A stretch of DNA of 64,000 nucleotides from Aquibacillus halophilus (GTDB taxonomy: Bacteria; Bacillota; Bacilli; Bacillales; Amphibacillaceae): NCBI RefSeq assembly GCF_009649745.1, contig NZ_WJNG01000016.1:46285-110284 (forward strand), read 5' to 3'. This document shows positions 41,352 to 50,863 of this stretch, piece by piece (positions within the stretch are counted from its first letter, which is position 1; every line of letters begins with the position of its first letter). The notes under the pieces were generated by a model. That model was not told the DNA's origin. It searched no databases and worked only from the letters and a program-made list of their open reading frames with translations. Made by a program: the position numbers and the translations under genes.

Positions 41352-42968
41352 CTATCTATAATAGGAAATTTGATTTTTTCCCTTCGCTTTTGAATTATAT
41401 AACGCCATGTCTGCATACCGAATTACTTGATACAAGCTGTTATCATCGATTGGCCAAAATGCTACTCCTATGCTACATCCAATTTGTAAGGTATTTCCCT
41501 CTATGGTTATCGGTTGGTTAATTGACTCAATTATTCGCTGTCCAATCTTGTCAACTTCATTGGAGCTACTTTGTTTTGTTATATCTAGAATGATCACAAA
41601 TTCATCTCCACCCATTCGACATAAGAATTCACTATTTCTTATATTAGCCTTTAGTCTAGAAGCTATTTCTTTTAGAAGTTTATCGCCATGATGATGACCG
41701 AACTGATCATTAACCTTTTTAAATTGATCCAAATCTAAAAATAAAAAGGCGTACTTATTATCATTTGAAGAATCAAGTTTTTTGAGAAATTCCTCTAAAG
41801 CAAACCTGTTAGGAAGCCCAGTTAAATTATCATGTTGTGCTTTTTGCTCCATTTTCCCTAGATCTGACTCTGTTTTTGTTAGTGCAAAAATTAATTCCCT
41901 TAGAGAAATGGCGAGAGTTTTTATGTCCCGTATCCCTTCTTTTACTGGGATTTCAACTTTTTCATTATTTCTTAATTTTTCTGCAGTTACGGCTAATTGT
42001 CTCAGAGGTCTTGAAATAATCGTAGCGATACACCAACCTAATAACCCAAATAGAATGGACGATATTAATCCAATTGTTATTACTTTGTTTCTTAAGTTGT
42101 TAACACTACTGAAAGCCACTTGTTCCGGCTGACGTACAAGAATTGTCCAATTTAGCCCAGGATAGTTTAAAAATCCATTTGCTAATGCATAACCTGTCAA
42201 GTATTGATTACCATCTGGCCATTCTTCCAATGACCAATAATTTTCTCCGGTCTGTGCTTGTGTAATCGCTCTTAATTGCAATTGTTGACCTATCATATCT
42301 TGAGGACCTAAAAGAACAGTGTTGTCTTTTTTACTGATGATAAACATATCTAGATTCTTTTCATTCTTTTGAAGTGGTTGAATAACAGCTTTTCTTACTT
42401 CAGATGCCCATGCCCAGCTTAAATGAGCAGCTAGGACACCGGCGAACTCATTGTCTTCATCAAAAACAGGAGAACTAATATCGACAAATTGCAAAAGCTC
42501 TCCATTGGGATTAGGGAGTAATTCTGCTAGTAGGACTGCCTCATGGACATCCCCAACAAATGTTTGTTGTTTAGCTTCTTTAAATACTGGTCGTTTAGAG
42601 ATATCACTTCCAACTAGAATATTGTCTGTTGCTGCTTGTACATTACCAGAAGCATCGGTAAATCCAATCCAAGAGAACGATGGGAAATTTGACTTTAGTC
42701 CATCTAACAAATTTTGAATTTCCTCTTGGTTATTTGGTTGTTTAAGGGTTTGTAATTGTGTCAAAATTTTTATTTCACCATAACGAGTCCACATAAAGGA
42801 ATCAAGTTGATCAGCCATCTGATAGGCTTTCTCTGTAAGTGAATCGCTAATTTGTTTTTCAACACTTTCACTAGACTCTTTGGTTACAACAAAACTGACT
42901 ATAGCTGTGAAAATAATCACGAAAGCAGAAAAAATTAAAACAAAGTAAGTGCGCAGGCTTAATGACAT
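41352..42968 (-). CDS. Cache-HAMP-GGDEF diguanylate cyclase
   Basis: 538 residues. TM1 near 8-28, an extracellular Cache sensor (30-280, with SFSWIGFTDASGNVQAA), TM2 near 293-312, a HAMP linker, then GGDEF from about 375. The active site MGGDEFVI is intact, RNSE replaces the RxxD inhibitory site, so product inhibition may be absent. It probably makes c-di-GMP in response to an external small molecule. ATG 42968 with AGGAG upstream. Confidence 0.93.
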   Translation of the reverse strand: MSLSLRTYFVLIFSAFVIIFTAIVSFVVTKESSESVEKQISDSLTEKAYQMADQLDSFMWTRYGEIKILTQLQTLKQPNNQEEIQNLLDGLKSNFPSFSWIGFTDASGNVQAATDNILVGSDISKRPVFKEAKQQTFVGDVHEAVLLAELLPNPNGELLQFVDISSPVFDEDNEFAGVLAAHLSWAWASEVRKAVIQPLQKNEKNLDMFIISKKDNTVLLGPQDMIGQQLQLRAITQAQTGENYWSLEEWPDGNQYLTGYALANGFLNYPGLNWTILVRQPEQVAFSSVNNLRNKVITIGLISSILFGLLGWCIATIISRPLRQLAVTAEKLRNNEKVEIPVKEGIRDIKTLAISLRELIFALTKTESDLGKMEQKAQHDNLTGLPNRFALEEFLKKLDSSNDNKYAFLFLDLDQFKKVNDQFGHHHGDKLLKEIASRLKANIRNSEFLCRMGGDEFVIILDITKQSSSNEVDKIGQRIIESINQPITIEGNTLQIGCSIGVAFWPIDDNSLYQVIRYADMALYNSKAKGKNQISYYR

Positions 42969-43057
42969 AGTTTATCTCCTAGACATTTAGTTGTAAAAAG
43001 TATTCTTGTAGTTACAAGAATACCAGAAAGATGTCAGTTTTTGTAGAATACACAATA

Positions 43058-43100
43058 AATACCGGGCACCATTTAGAAAATATAATGGAATCCCGGTATT
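43058..43100. terminator. Intrinsic terminator
   Basis: AATACCGGG ... CCCGGTATT with inner CCATT/AATGG, after the holin-like gene. Confidence 0.75.
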
Positions 43101-43102
43101 AA

Positions 43103-43510
43103 TTACCCTTTATAGGTATTGGTGGCACTTATTTTATCATTGCTACTCCTGTTATCTTTTGATACAGGAATCTTGGTATTGGTTGTTTTACTATTAAGGT
43201 TTGAATCTAGTGTTTCATTTGTTTTTTTACTATTTTTTCCGTTATTTAGCTTTTCAATATTATTTAACATTTTCAAAGGTTTAACTTGGCTATAGACACC
43301 GCTTGCTGTTAAACCAATAATTAGAGCAGTAAGAACCTTGTTAAGAAGAAAGCTTGGTATAAATACTAATACGAACGCAATTCCTATCGCTAAGAGAGAA
43401 CGATAACGTGTCTGGAGCTTAAATGCATTACCAAGAACAGTTACCAAGGCTGCCACAATAGCTGATATAGTAGCTAAATGGGCAGGATCTAATTGATTAA
43501 CGTCAATCAT
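43103..43510 (-). CDS. Holin-like small membrane protein
   Basis: 135 residues. Three membrane segments within residues 10-80 (ATISAIVAALVTVLGNAF, LLAIGIAFVLVFIPSFLL, VLTALIIGLTASGVYS), then a basic, Asn/Ser/Lys-rich tail of 55 residues. The layout resembles phage holin-like proteins found near cell-wall genes, but no lysin is near. Family not certain. AAGGAGCG precedes the ATG. Confidence 0.5.
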   Translation of the reverse strand: MIDVNQLDPAHLATISAIVAALVTVLGNAFKLQTRYRSLLAIGIAFVLVFIPSFLLNKVLTALIIGLTASGVYSQVKPLKMLNNIEKLNNGKNSKKTNETLDSNLNSKTTNTKIPVSKDNRSSNDKISATNTYKG

Positions 43511-43661
43511 TTGTCACGCTCCTTTGCCCTAGGGGCGTTATAATTCTACCAGTTAAAGTGTCACTAATATCAGAATATGATTTGGACAAAGGATGTGGAA
43601 TATCTAGACAAGCCTCTTTAGCTAGAAAAATAAAAATTCCGCATTTGAAAACATCAATAGT

Positions 43662-43690
43662 AAAGCCCACCTAAAATGAAAGTGGGCTTT
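43662..43690. terminator. Hairpin terminator
   Basis: AAAGCCCAC/GTGGGCTTT, closing the isomerase gene on the minus strand. Confidence 0.65.
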
Positions 43691-43733
43691 GAAATTTAAA
43701 TTTATTTGTAATTAGTATGCTTACTAAAAAAAG

Positions 43734-44702
43734 TTAAGCCCACCACATATCGCCAACAGACTCTTTGACCATCACTGGTTTTAGGTTTTCAACAGCTTTA
43801 GTAAAACCCTCATCAGTCGACATTAAGCCGTCCTCATGTTCGATACTAACAACATAATCATAGTCATATAGACGTAAAGCACTAATCATATCTGCCCATA
43901 CCTTTGTGTCATGGCCAAATCCTACTGTACGGAAATACCAGGCACGGTCTTTCATATTGGTATAAGGTGTCATATCAGTTAAACCATTCCGGTTCATATT
44001 TGGTTGATCAATGATTGTATCTTTGGCATGGAAATGATGAATTGCATTTTCACGACCCAAAATTTTTATCGACTCTACAGGGTCAATTCCTTGCCACCAC
44101 ATGTGGCTTGGATCCAAGTTTGCTCCTATCACAGGACCACATGCTTCTCTTAAACGAAGTAGGTTCGCAGGTGTGTGGACGGAGAATCCGCCGTGTAATT
44201 CAAGACCAATTTTCACATTATGCTTTTCAGCGAAAGCAGCTTTTTCTTTCCAATAAGGAATTATCTTTTCTTCCCACTGCCACTTTAGTATGTCTTGGAA
44301 GTCATTTGGCCAAGGTGCGACTGGCCAGTTTGGATATTTTGCATCTTCATGATCACCAGGGCAACCAGAAAATGTATTCACTACTGGAATACCAAGTTTA
44401 CTTGCTAGCCGAACCGTTTTCTCATATAAAGCATCTGCTTCCTCAGATATTTGTTTTTGTGGATGAAGAGGATTTGAATGACAACTTAATGCACTAATAA
44501 TCAAACCTCGGTTCGAAATTTTTTCCATAAATTCTTTCTGCTTGGTTTCATCTTCTAGTAACTCATCCACTTTGCAATGAGCATCTCCTGGATAACCACC
44601 TGTGCCTAGCTCAATAGCTTCAATTCCTTTTGAAACAACATGATCTAACATATCTTCTAAATTTTTATCTGAAAATAAAACAGTAAAAACACCTAACTTC
44701 AT
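43734..44702 (-). CDS. Sugar phosphate isomerase/epimerase family TIM-barrel
   Basis: 322 residues. Xylose-isomerase-like TIM barrel: IEAIELGTGGYPGD, LSCHSNPLHP, VNTFSGCPGD, KIGLELHGGF, GANLDPSHMWWQG (metal site), HFHAKDT and SIEHED. IolE/IolI/YcjR-type relatives isomerise or epimerise keto-inositols or keto-sugars. Divergent from the LacI regulator and flanked by operator and cre-like sites, so it belongs to the adjacent sugar locus. Substrate unknown. AGGAGG precedes the ATG. Confidence 0.88.
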   Translation of the reverse strand: MKLGVFTVLFSDKNLEDMLDHVVSKGIEAIELGTGGYPGDAHCKVDELLEDETKQKEFMEKISNRGLIISALSCHSNPLHPQKQISEEADALYEKTVRLASKLGIPVVNTFSGCPGDHEDAKYPNWPVAPWPNDFQDILKWQWEEKIIPYWKEKAAFAEKHNVKIGLELHGGFSVHTPANLLRLREACGPVIGANLDPSHMWWQGIDPVESIKILGRENAIHHFHAKDTIIDQPNMNRNGLTDMTPYTNMKDRAWYFRTVGFGHDTKVWADMISALRLYDYDYVVSIEHEDGLMSTDEGFTKAVENLKPVMVKESVGDMWWA

Positions 44703-44722
44703 AACTATTCCTCCCTATGTAA

Positions 44723-44750
44723 TGGAAACGCTTTATGTAATCCGTTACAT
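44723..44750 (-). promoter_or_regulatory. cre-like site overlapping a LacI-type operator
   Basis: ATGGAAACGCTTTAT (44722-44736) matches the catabolite-response-element pattern WTGNAANCGNWNNCW except one base. ATGTAATCCGTTACAT (44735-44750) is a palindrome with one central mismatch, nearly the same as the operator at 44861. Both sit 20-50 bp before the isomerase start. Confidence 0.75.
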
Positions 44751-44784
44751 TTTATTATAAACGTAAAAATAACCATAATCAAAC

Positions 44785-44799
44785 AATAAAACGCTTTCA
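44785..44799. promoter_or_regulatory. Second cre-like site
   Basis: AATAAAACGCTTTCA fits the cre pattern with two mismatches, midway in the divergent spacer. Confidence 0.45.
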
Positions 44800-44827
44800 T
44801 TATGATTTTTTTAAAATAAATTAGTAG

Positions 44828-44878
44828 TTGACAAACAAAACAGATAATTTTATAATCGTATTTGTAATCGATTACAAA
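44828..44878 (+). promoter_or_regulatory. Sigma-A promoter and LacI-type operator of the sugar locus
   Basis: TTGACA (44828), 17 bp, TATAAT (44851): consensus. TTTGTAATCGATTACAAA (44861-44878) is a perfect 18-bp palindrome just downstream, where it would cover the transcription start. It repeats the TGTAATC-RTTACA half-sites found at 44736. Confidence 0.88.
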
Positions 44879-44907
44879 AAATAAAAAGATTGAAAGTAGG
44901 AAGCATC

Positions 44908-45897
44908 ATGGCAAATATTCAACATGTAGCTAAACAAGCTGGTGTTTCCGTTGCGACGGTTTCCAGAGTATTAAATAACATTACAACCGTATCACCAAAG
45001 ACTAGACTTAAAGTTGAAAGCGCCATCAAGGATCTTAACTATGAACCTAGTATGCTTGGAAGAAATCTTAGAAATTCTGAAAGTCGACTTTTACTAGTAC
45101 TCATCCCAAGTATATCCAATCCCTTTTATACTGAGATCATAAATGGAATTGAAAATACTGCGATTGCTAACAATTACAATATTCTTCTTTGTGAGACAGA
45201 TTCGAATCCACAACGAGAAAATATTTACTTTAATATGATAAAAAATAAATTAGCTGATGGTGTTATTTCAATGGATCCGGCTGTAAATATGCAAAAACTA
45301 AACGAGTTAGCTGAGCAATATCCTATTATTCAATGTAGTGAGTATGAAGAAGGTGGTTCTATTCCATATGTAACCATTGATAACGAGTTAGCCGCCTATC
45401 GTGCCGTGAAGCATTTAATTAAATTGGGAAATAAAAGAATTGCGTTAATTAATTCTGATGAAAAGTTCTTATATGCTCGTCAACGTCGAAATGGGTATGA
45501 AAGAGCATTAAAAGAATTTGATCTCCCTATCAGGGAAGAATGGATATGCAACACCAATCAATTAGACTTTGAAAATGGGATTCAAGCAATGAGAAAACTG
45601 CTTCAGCAACCGGAGAAACCATCTGCTGTATTTGCTGTATCGGATACTCTGGCTATTGGAGCTTTGAAAGAAATTAATGCAAGTCAATTAAAAGTCCCAG
45701 ATGACATTGCGTTAATAGGTTTTGATAAAATAAGTTTTTCCAACATGACCAATCCAACGCTTACTACTGTTTCTCAACCGATGTATAAAATGGGTTCTAC
45801 AGCGGCTAATATGCTGATAGGCAGTATTAAGGGTAACAAGGTGGAAAGTATTATTTTAGATCATGAATTGGTTATTCGCGAGTCAACAATGGGTTAG
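44908..45897 (+). CDS. LacI family transcriptional regulator
   Basis: About 329 residues. N-terminal HTH IQHVAKQAGVSVATVSRVLNN, hinge SMLGRNLR, then a periplasmic-binding-protein-like effector domain (VLIPSISNPFYTEIINGI, IGFDKISFSN). It probably represses this locus through the two TGTAATC palindromes, with inducer the transported sugar. ATG 44908 with AGGAAG upstream. Followed by a hairpin, then the binding-protein gene. Confidence 0.93.
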   Translation: MANIQHVAKQAGVSVATVSRVLNNITTVSPKTRLKVESAIKDLNYEPSMLGRNLRNSESRLLLVLIPSISNPFYTEIINGIENTAIANNYNILLCETDSNPQRENIYFNMIKNKLADGVISMDPAVNMQKLNELAEQYPIIQCSEYEEGGSIPYVTIDNELAAYRAVKHLIKLGNKRIALINSDEKFLYARQRRNGYERALKEFDLPIREEWICNTNQLDFENGIQAMRKLLQQPEKPSAVFAVSDTLAIGALKEINASQLKVPDDIALIGFDKISFSNMTNPTLTTVSQPMYKMGSTAANMLIGSIKGNKVESIILDHELVIRESTMG

Positions 45898-45904
45898 TAT
45901 CTAT

Positions 45905-45955
45905 GAGACTAGCGAACCGGCATTAAATATGTTTTAATGCCGGTCAGTTAGCCTC
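45905..45955 (+). terminator. Long hairpin between regulator and transport genes
   Basis: ACCGGCATTAAA and TTTAATGCCGGT with outer GAG-CTA/TTAG-CTC pairs; no T-run, so it may process or attenuate the transcript. Confidence 0.55.
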
Positions 45956-46013
45956 GTATGAAACGTTCGAAGTGTAATGTGTCATTAAAATAACAAAGGG
46001 GAGAGGTTTTAGT

Positions 46014-46961
46014 ATGAAACGTTTTTTGTCTTTACTTTTAGTTGTGTTAACTATTGGAATTGTAGGTTGTTCAAGTAGTTCAGGTGCCGATGATGAAGTA
46101 GTACTTGGTCTAGCTTTACCATCAGCTACTCATGGTTGGATGGGGGCACTAATCCAGAACGCAGAAGATCAAGCAAAAGCACTTGTTGAAGATGGTACGA
46201 TCGACGCTTATGAATTTACAACAGCTGATAACCCGGCTGACCAAACAAGTAATGTGGAGGATTTAATTGCTCAAGGGGTAGATGCGATTGTTATGTTACC
46301 AATCGAGTCAGAAGCATTATCACCAGTTGCAGCAACGGTGAAAGATGCAGGCATACCACTAGTGATTGTCGATCGTGAACTTACTAATGATGCAGCAACT
46401 GTTATTGTAAAAGGCGATAACACAGGTATTGGTATTAATGCAGGTGAATACTTTGTCGAGCAATTAGGTGGAAGTGGAAAAGTTGTTGAAATCGCAGGAC
46501 CATCAAGCTCTGTTACGAATCAACGTAGCGAGGGATTTCGCCAGTCAATTGAAGGTTCTGATATTGAAATTATAGCTTCTCAAAATGGTGAATTCTCTAC
46601 AGAAACATCATTGCAAGTAATGGAAAATGTACTTACAGCACAATCTGAAATTGATGCCGTTTACACACAAGATGATGGAATGGCGTTAGGTGTAATTCAA
46701 GCAATTAAAGAAGCAAACCGTACAGACATTCAGTTTGTTACTGGAGCTGGAGGAGCTAAGGAAGTTTACGAAATTATTCAAGAGGACGGTTTAGTTAAAG
46801 CAACATTCCTATACTCTCCTTTAATGGTTAAAGATGCTGTAGTAATTGGTGCTGATCTTGCCAATGGTGAAGAGGCTGAAAGTGCTGAAGTTGTTATTCC
46901 AGCTACTCAAATAAGTGAGGATAATGTTGAAGAACATTATGATGCAGAGGCGAATTTTTAA
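46014..46961 (+). CDS. Sugar ABC transporter substrate-binding lipoprotein
   Basis: 315 residues. Signal peptide with lipobox IVGC near residue 19, then a periplasmic binding protein type 1 (RbsB-like) domain: VDAIVMLPIESEALSP, IPLVIVDRELTND, GDNTGIGINAGEY, YTQDDGMALGVIQAI. Binds ribose-, galactose- or inositol-like ligands. GGGGAGAGG precedes the ATG. A terminator follows, giving higher binding-protein than ATPase output. Confidence 0.93.
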   Translation: MKRFLSLLLVVLTIGIVGCSSSSGADDEVVLGLALPSATHGWMGALIQNAEDQAKALVEDGTIDAYEFTTADNPADQTSNVEDLIAQGVDAIVMLPIESEALSPVAATVKDAGIPLVIVDRELTNDAATVIVKGDNTGIGINAGEYFVEQLGGSGKVVEIAGPSSSVTNQRSEGFRQSIEGSDIEIIASQNGEFSTETSLQVMENVLTAQSEIDAVYTQDDGMALGVIQAIKEANRTDIQFVTGAGGAKEVYEIIQEDGLVKATFLYSPLMVKDAVVIGADLANGEEAESAEVVIPATQISEDNVEEHYDAEANF

Positions 46962-46981
46962 GAGTTAAGCATTTGTGATTG

Positions 46982-47022
46982 GAAATACGATAAGTGCTTG
47001 GCATTTATCGTATTTCTGTTTT
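46982..47022 (+). terminator. Intergenic attenuator after the binding-protein gene
   Basis: GAAATACGATAA and TTATCGTATTTC followed by TGTTTT. Confidence 0.75.
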
Positions 47023-47041
47023 AAAAAGGGGGGAGAATCTA

Positions 47042-48562
47042 ATGGAACAAAGCAGTATCTTAGAAATGATTGGAATAAAAAAGTCCTTTAATCAAGTAGA
47101 GGTTTTACATGGAGTGGACTTGACGTTACATAAAGGTGAAATACACGCATTACTTGGAGAAAATGGGGCGGGAAAATCGACCCTTATGAACATACTAGGT
47201 GGCGTACATCAGCCTGATGATGGACAAATCAAGCTAGATGGACAATCATCTAAAATGGAAAATCCGCGAATTTCACAGGAACATGGAGTTAGTTTTATCC
47301 ACCAAGAACTTAATGTTGTAACAGACCTTACAATTTATGAAAATATGTTTCTTGGGTCCGAGCTTCGAAATAAATGGGGAATGCTCGATGTGAAAGAAAT
47401 GAGTAGACAAACAAATGAAGTCTTATCCAAGCTGGGAGTTCATATTAGTCCCAAAACATACGTTAGAGAATTAGAAACTTCTTATAAACAGATGATTGAG
47501 ATTGCAAAAGCACTTTTACGTGATTCTAAAATTATAATAATGGATGAACCAACAACTTCATTAACTGACAATGAAGTGAACCAACTATTTGAATTGATGC
47601 GTTCATTAAAAAAATCAGGTGTTTCTATTATATACATCTCTCACAAGTTAAAGGAGATAAAATCCGTTTGTGATAGATATACTGTTTTGCGAGATGGTGA
47701 CCTTGTAGGTGATGGAAGAATGCAGGATACGAATTTGGAAGAAATTACACAGTTAATGGTTGGTAAATCTGTTTCAACAGACGCTTTTCATCATAGGAAG
47801 AGCACTAGTGAAGGAAACGTGTTAAAGGTAAAGAATCTGACGAGTAGTGAAGGTCTTTATAGAAATATTAATTTTTCAATAGCAAAAGGTGAAGTAGTTG
47901 GTTTTACAGGTCTTGCAGGAGACGGTAGAACTGAGTTATTCGAAAGCATCTTTGGATTCAGAAAAAAATATAGTGGAGCCATCGAAGTAAATGGTCACCC
48001 TGTCCATATAAATCATCCGAAGAAAGCAGTTCAAGCGGGTATTGGGTTTGTTCCAAAAAACCGGAAAGAAAATGCCATTATTAAGGATTTAAGTGTTATT
48101 CAAAATATGAGTCTATCATCAATGGGTAACTTTGAAAAAAATGGATTTATTCACTCTAAAAGTGAACGGGATAAGTTCCAACACTACAAGGACCAACTAA
48201 ATATAAAAGTACATGATCCTAACGTAACAATTGATTCCTTAAGTGGGGGAAATCAACAAAAAGTAGTAATTGCAAAATGGTTGGAAGTAGATGCCGATAT
48301 TATCATTTTTGATAACCCGACACAAGGGATTGATGTGGGAGCAAAAAATGAAATCTATCAACATATTATGAATTTAGCTGATCAAGGTAAATCAATCATA
48401 ATATTATCTTCGGAGGCACCTGAAATATTAAGGGTCTGTGATCGTGTAAATATTATGTTCCATGGGGAAATAACCGGTCGATTTAATCGTGAAGAACTAA
48501 ACGAAGAAATAATTATGGAATATGCAACCGGCTCAAAAAGGGAGGCAGAAAACGTTGACTAA
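47042..48562 (+). CDS. Sugar ABC transporter ATP-binding protein (RbsA/MglA type)
   Basis: About 506 residues with two ATPase cassettes. First: GENGAGKSTL, IIMDEPTTSL, preceded by YKQMIEIAKALL as the signature; second: GLAGDGRTEL as a degenerate Walker A, LSGGNQQKVVIAKWL and IIFDNPTQGIDVGAKNEIY. This double form is typical of ribose/galactoside importers. ATG 47042 has GGGGGGAG; the frame upstream is leader. The permease starts inside its last codons. Confidence 0.93.
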   Translation: MEQSSILEMIGIKKSFNQVEVLHGVDLTLHKGEIHALLGENGAGKSTLMNILGGVHQPDDGQIKLDGQSSKMENPRISQEHGVSFIHQELNVVTDLTIYENMFLGSELRNKWGMLDVKEMSRQTNEVLSKLGVHISPKTYVRELETSYKQMIEIAKALLRDSKIIIMDEPTTSLTDNEVNQLFELMRSLKKSGVSIIYISHKLKEIKSVCDRYTVLRDGDLVGDGRMQDTNLEEITQLMVGKSVSTDAFHHRKSTSEGNVLKVKNLTSSEGLYRNINFSIAKGEVVGFTGLAGDGRTELFESIFGFRKKYSGAIEVNGHPVHINHPKKAVQAGIGFVPKNRKENAIIKDLSVIQNMSLSSMGNFEKNGFIHSKSERDKFQHYKDQLNIKVHDPNVTIDSLSGGNQQKVVIAKWLEVDADIIIFDNPTQGIDVGAKNEIYQHIMNLADQGKSIIILSSEAPEILRVCDRVNIMFHGEITGRFNREELNEEIIMEYATGSKREAENVD

Positions 48563-49526
48563 TTTACAGGTGAACGAAAAACAAACGAGCAGTAAAGGAT
48601 TGAAAAATTTTAATTGGTTATGGAGTGAGTATAGTGTTATTTTTGCCTTCATTGTTATTTTCATAGTGGCGGCTATTATGAATGACCGGTTTCTCTACAT
48701 CCAAAATCAAATGAACATTTTAATGCAAGTCTCTACCATAGGGATCATTGCACTTGGGATGACAGTTGTCATGCTATCAGGGGGAATTGATCTTTCCGTA
48801 GGTTCCGTCCTTGCAATGGTTGGTGTTTTTTCGGTACTCTCTTTAAATGCTTCTGGTAGTATTTTTGTAGCGTTATTAACTGCTTTAGCAGTAGGTGCAT
48901 TTGCAGGATTTTTAAATGGATTGTTAGTTGCAAAAGGAAAAATTGCCTCCTTTATTGCCACGCTTGGTATGATGGCCGCTGCACGCTCAATTGCACTCTA
49001 CACAGCAGATGGGGGCAGTATAGCAGGAGATGTCGAAGGATTTTCAAGCATTGCGAATGCAAATTTGGGAATTGTTCGTTTTCCGGTTATTGTTTTCTTA
49101 ATTCTTACTGTAGCTGTGTACATTTTAATGACCAAAACTCGATTTGGTCGTTACGTCTATGCATTAGGTAGTAATGAGAAAGCCGCTCTACTATCGGCAA
49201 TCCGGGTTGATCGGATTAAAATCGGGGTTTATACATTTAGTGGTTTAATGGTCGGGATAGCAGCATTAATTGAGACTTCACGTTTAAATTCAATTTCATC
49301 TTCAAGCTCTGGTAATTTATATGAGCTTGATGCGATCGCAGCAGTTATCATCGGTGGTACTCGAATGACAGGTGGTAAAGGAAAAGTTATCGGTACATTC
49401 TTTGGGGTGTTATTGTTAGGTGTTTTAAATAATATGATGAATTTACTAAATATTTCTCCTCACTTGCAAGGTTTGGTGAAAGGTTTAATCATTATTGTAG
49501 CAGTACTTTTCCAAAAAAGAGATTAG
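48555..49526 (+). CDS. Sugar ABC transporter permease (RbsC type)
   Basis: About 323 residues, nine to ten membrane helices. GMTVVMLSGGIDLSVGSVLA is the conserved RbsC segment, and YALGSNEKAALLSAIRVDRIKIGVY the ATPase-docking loop. TTG 48555 overlaps the ATPase stop by 8 bp, with GGGAGG 9 bp upstream. It completes a ribose-type importer with the two preceding genes. Confidence 0.92.
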   Translation: MTNLQVNEKQTSSKGLKNFNWLWSEYSVIFAFIVIFIVAAIMNDRFLYIQNQMNILMQVSTIGIIALGMTVVMLSGGIDLSVGSVLAMVGVFSVLSLNASGSIFVALLTALAVGAFAGFLNGLLVAKGKIASFIATLGMMAAARSIALYTADGGSIAGDVEGFSSIANANLGIVRFPVIVFLILTVAVYILMTKTRFGRYVYALGSNEKAALLSAIRVDRIKIGVYTFSGLMVGIAALIETSRLNSISSSSSGNLYELDAIAAVIIGGTRMTGGKGKVIGTFFGVLLLGVLNNMMNLLNISPHLQGLVKGLIIIVAVLFQKRD

Positions 49527-49537
49527 GAGGAATTTAA

Positions 49538-50545
49538 ATGAAGCGCATCAATGTCGGTATCATCGGGTGTGGTTCGATTACCAAATTCCGTCACGCGCCA
49601 GAGTATAAAGCAAATCCATACGTAGATGAGATTGTCTTTTACGACCGGAATCCGGAAAGGGCAAAGGCTCTTGCCGAGGAATTTGGCGGTAGAACAGTTA
49701 CAAGTGTTGAGGAATTATATAATGATCCAACGATTGTAGCTATTAGTGACTGTTCATCGAATGAATCACATCATATCAATTCAACGAATGCTTTATTAAA
49801 TGGTAAGCATGTTCTATGTGAAAAACCATTATCTGTAAGCATTAAATATGCCGAGAAAATCCTTGAGGCACAACAAAAGTCAGGTAAAAATTTAATGGTT
49901 GATCATAACCAACGATTTACTAAAGCACATCAAAAAGCAAAGGAACTATTAGAAAAAAATGAATTAGGTGAAATTTTAACTTTCAAGACGTCATTTGGTC
50001 ACCAAGGACCTGAAAGCTGGGGTGTAGATAAATCAAATGCTACTTGGTTTTTTAAAAAAGAACGCTCACACTCAGGTGTAGCAGGGGATCTTGGAATTCA
50101 TAAAATTGATTTAATTCATTACTTATTGGATGATGAAATAGAGGATGTCCACGCTTTCCACGGTGCTCTAGATAAAGTTGATGAAAATGGTAACCCAATT
50201 GAAGTTTGTGACAATGTTGTTTGTGCAATGAAAACGAAAAAAGGACGTCTAGGTACTGCTTCGTTTTCATGGACATATTATGGTTCTGAAGATAATTCAA
50301 CGACAATTTATTGTCAAAAAGGGATTATTAAGATCTATCATCACCCTGATGATCAACTAATTGTTGAAATGAAGGATGGGGAAGTTATCAAATACCAACT
50401 GGAGCAAATCCAGACAAATGATAATCAAACAAGTACAGGCGTAATTGATTCATTTATTGAATCAATTATTAATGATCAAGAGCCAATTGTAACAGGAAAA
50501 GAAGCACTTACTTCTTTAAAAGTAATTGAGAAAATACTTAGTTAA
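49538..50545 (+). CDS. Gfo/Idh/MocA family oxidoreductase
   Basis: 335 residues. NVGIIGCGSITKFRHAPEY is the Rossmann loop, HVLCEKPLSV the signature, and GDLGIHKIDLIHYLL the active-site helix. Placed last in the sugar locus, 11 bp after the permease, it probably oxidises the imported sugar or polyol, with the isomerase acting next (inference). AGGAGG precedes the ATG. Confidence 0.92.
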   Translation: MKRINVGIIGCGSITKFRHAPEYKANPYVDEIVFYDRNPERAKALAEEFGGRTVTSVEELYNDPTIVAISDCSSNESHHINSTNALLNGKHVLCEKPLSVSIKYAEKILEAQQKSGKNLMVDHNQRFTKAHQKAKELLEKNELGEILTFKTSFGHQGPESWGVDKSNATWFFKKERSHSGVAGDLGIHKIDLIHYLLDDEIEDVHAFHGALDKVDENGNPIEVCDNVVCAMKTKKGRLGTASFSWTYYGSEDNSTTIYCQKGIIKIYHHPDDQLIVEMKDGEVIKYQLEQIQTNDNQTSTGVIDSFIESIINDQEPIVTGKEALTSLKVIEKILS

Positions 50546-50560
50546 AATAAAATGCAAGAA

Positions 50561-50593
50561 AAAATGCGAGACCAATTGGTCCCGCATTTTTTT
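50561..50593 (+). terminator. Terminator of the sugar operon
   Basis: AAAATGCG-GACC-AATT-GGTC-CGCATTTTTTT. Confidence 0.9.
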
Positions 50594-50765
50594 AGTTTCG
50601 GTGCTCTACAAGGTCAATTACACCTAGTACTACGTGTGCTAAACCGAATCCGAAAACAGTATTTGCAATCATTTTGTTACTACCACGTCGTTGCTTTAGA
50701 ATATAACCTGTAGCAGTTACAGCAGTACCTAATGCAGTTGGGATTAAGCCTTCACGAGTATCCAT
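50592..50765 (-). CDS. Small membrane protein
   Basis: 57 residues. Two hydrophobic stretches (GLIPTALGTAVTATGYILKQ and NTVFGFGLAHVVLGVIDLV) separated by a short basic loop. I have seen similar small Bacillus membrane proteins without a function. ATG 50765 has GTGGAGGG upstream. Confidence 0.6.
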   Translation of the reverse strand: MDTREGLIPTALGTAVTATGYILKQRRGSNKMIANTVFGFGLAHVVLGVIDLVEHRN

Positions 50766-50863
50766 AGTAATTTCCCTCCACATCGAAATTATTGGTGTTT
50801 AAACACCAATTTTATTGTTGCCTTGATATAAAATACTATCCCGTTCTCAAGATATCAAGATAA

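Noticed and set aside
44015..44497. 160-codon open frame opposite the isomerase gene
   Set aside because: Shadow of a clear TIM-barrel gene; no ribosome site or family motif.
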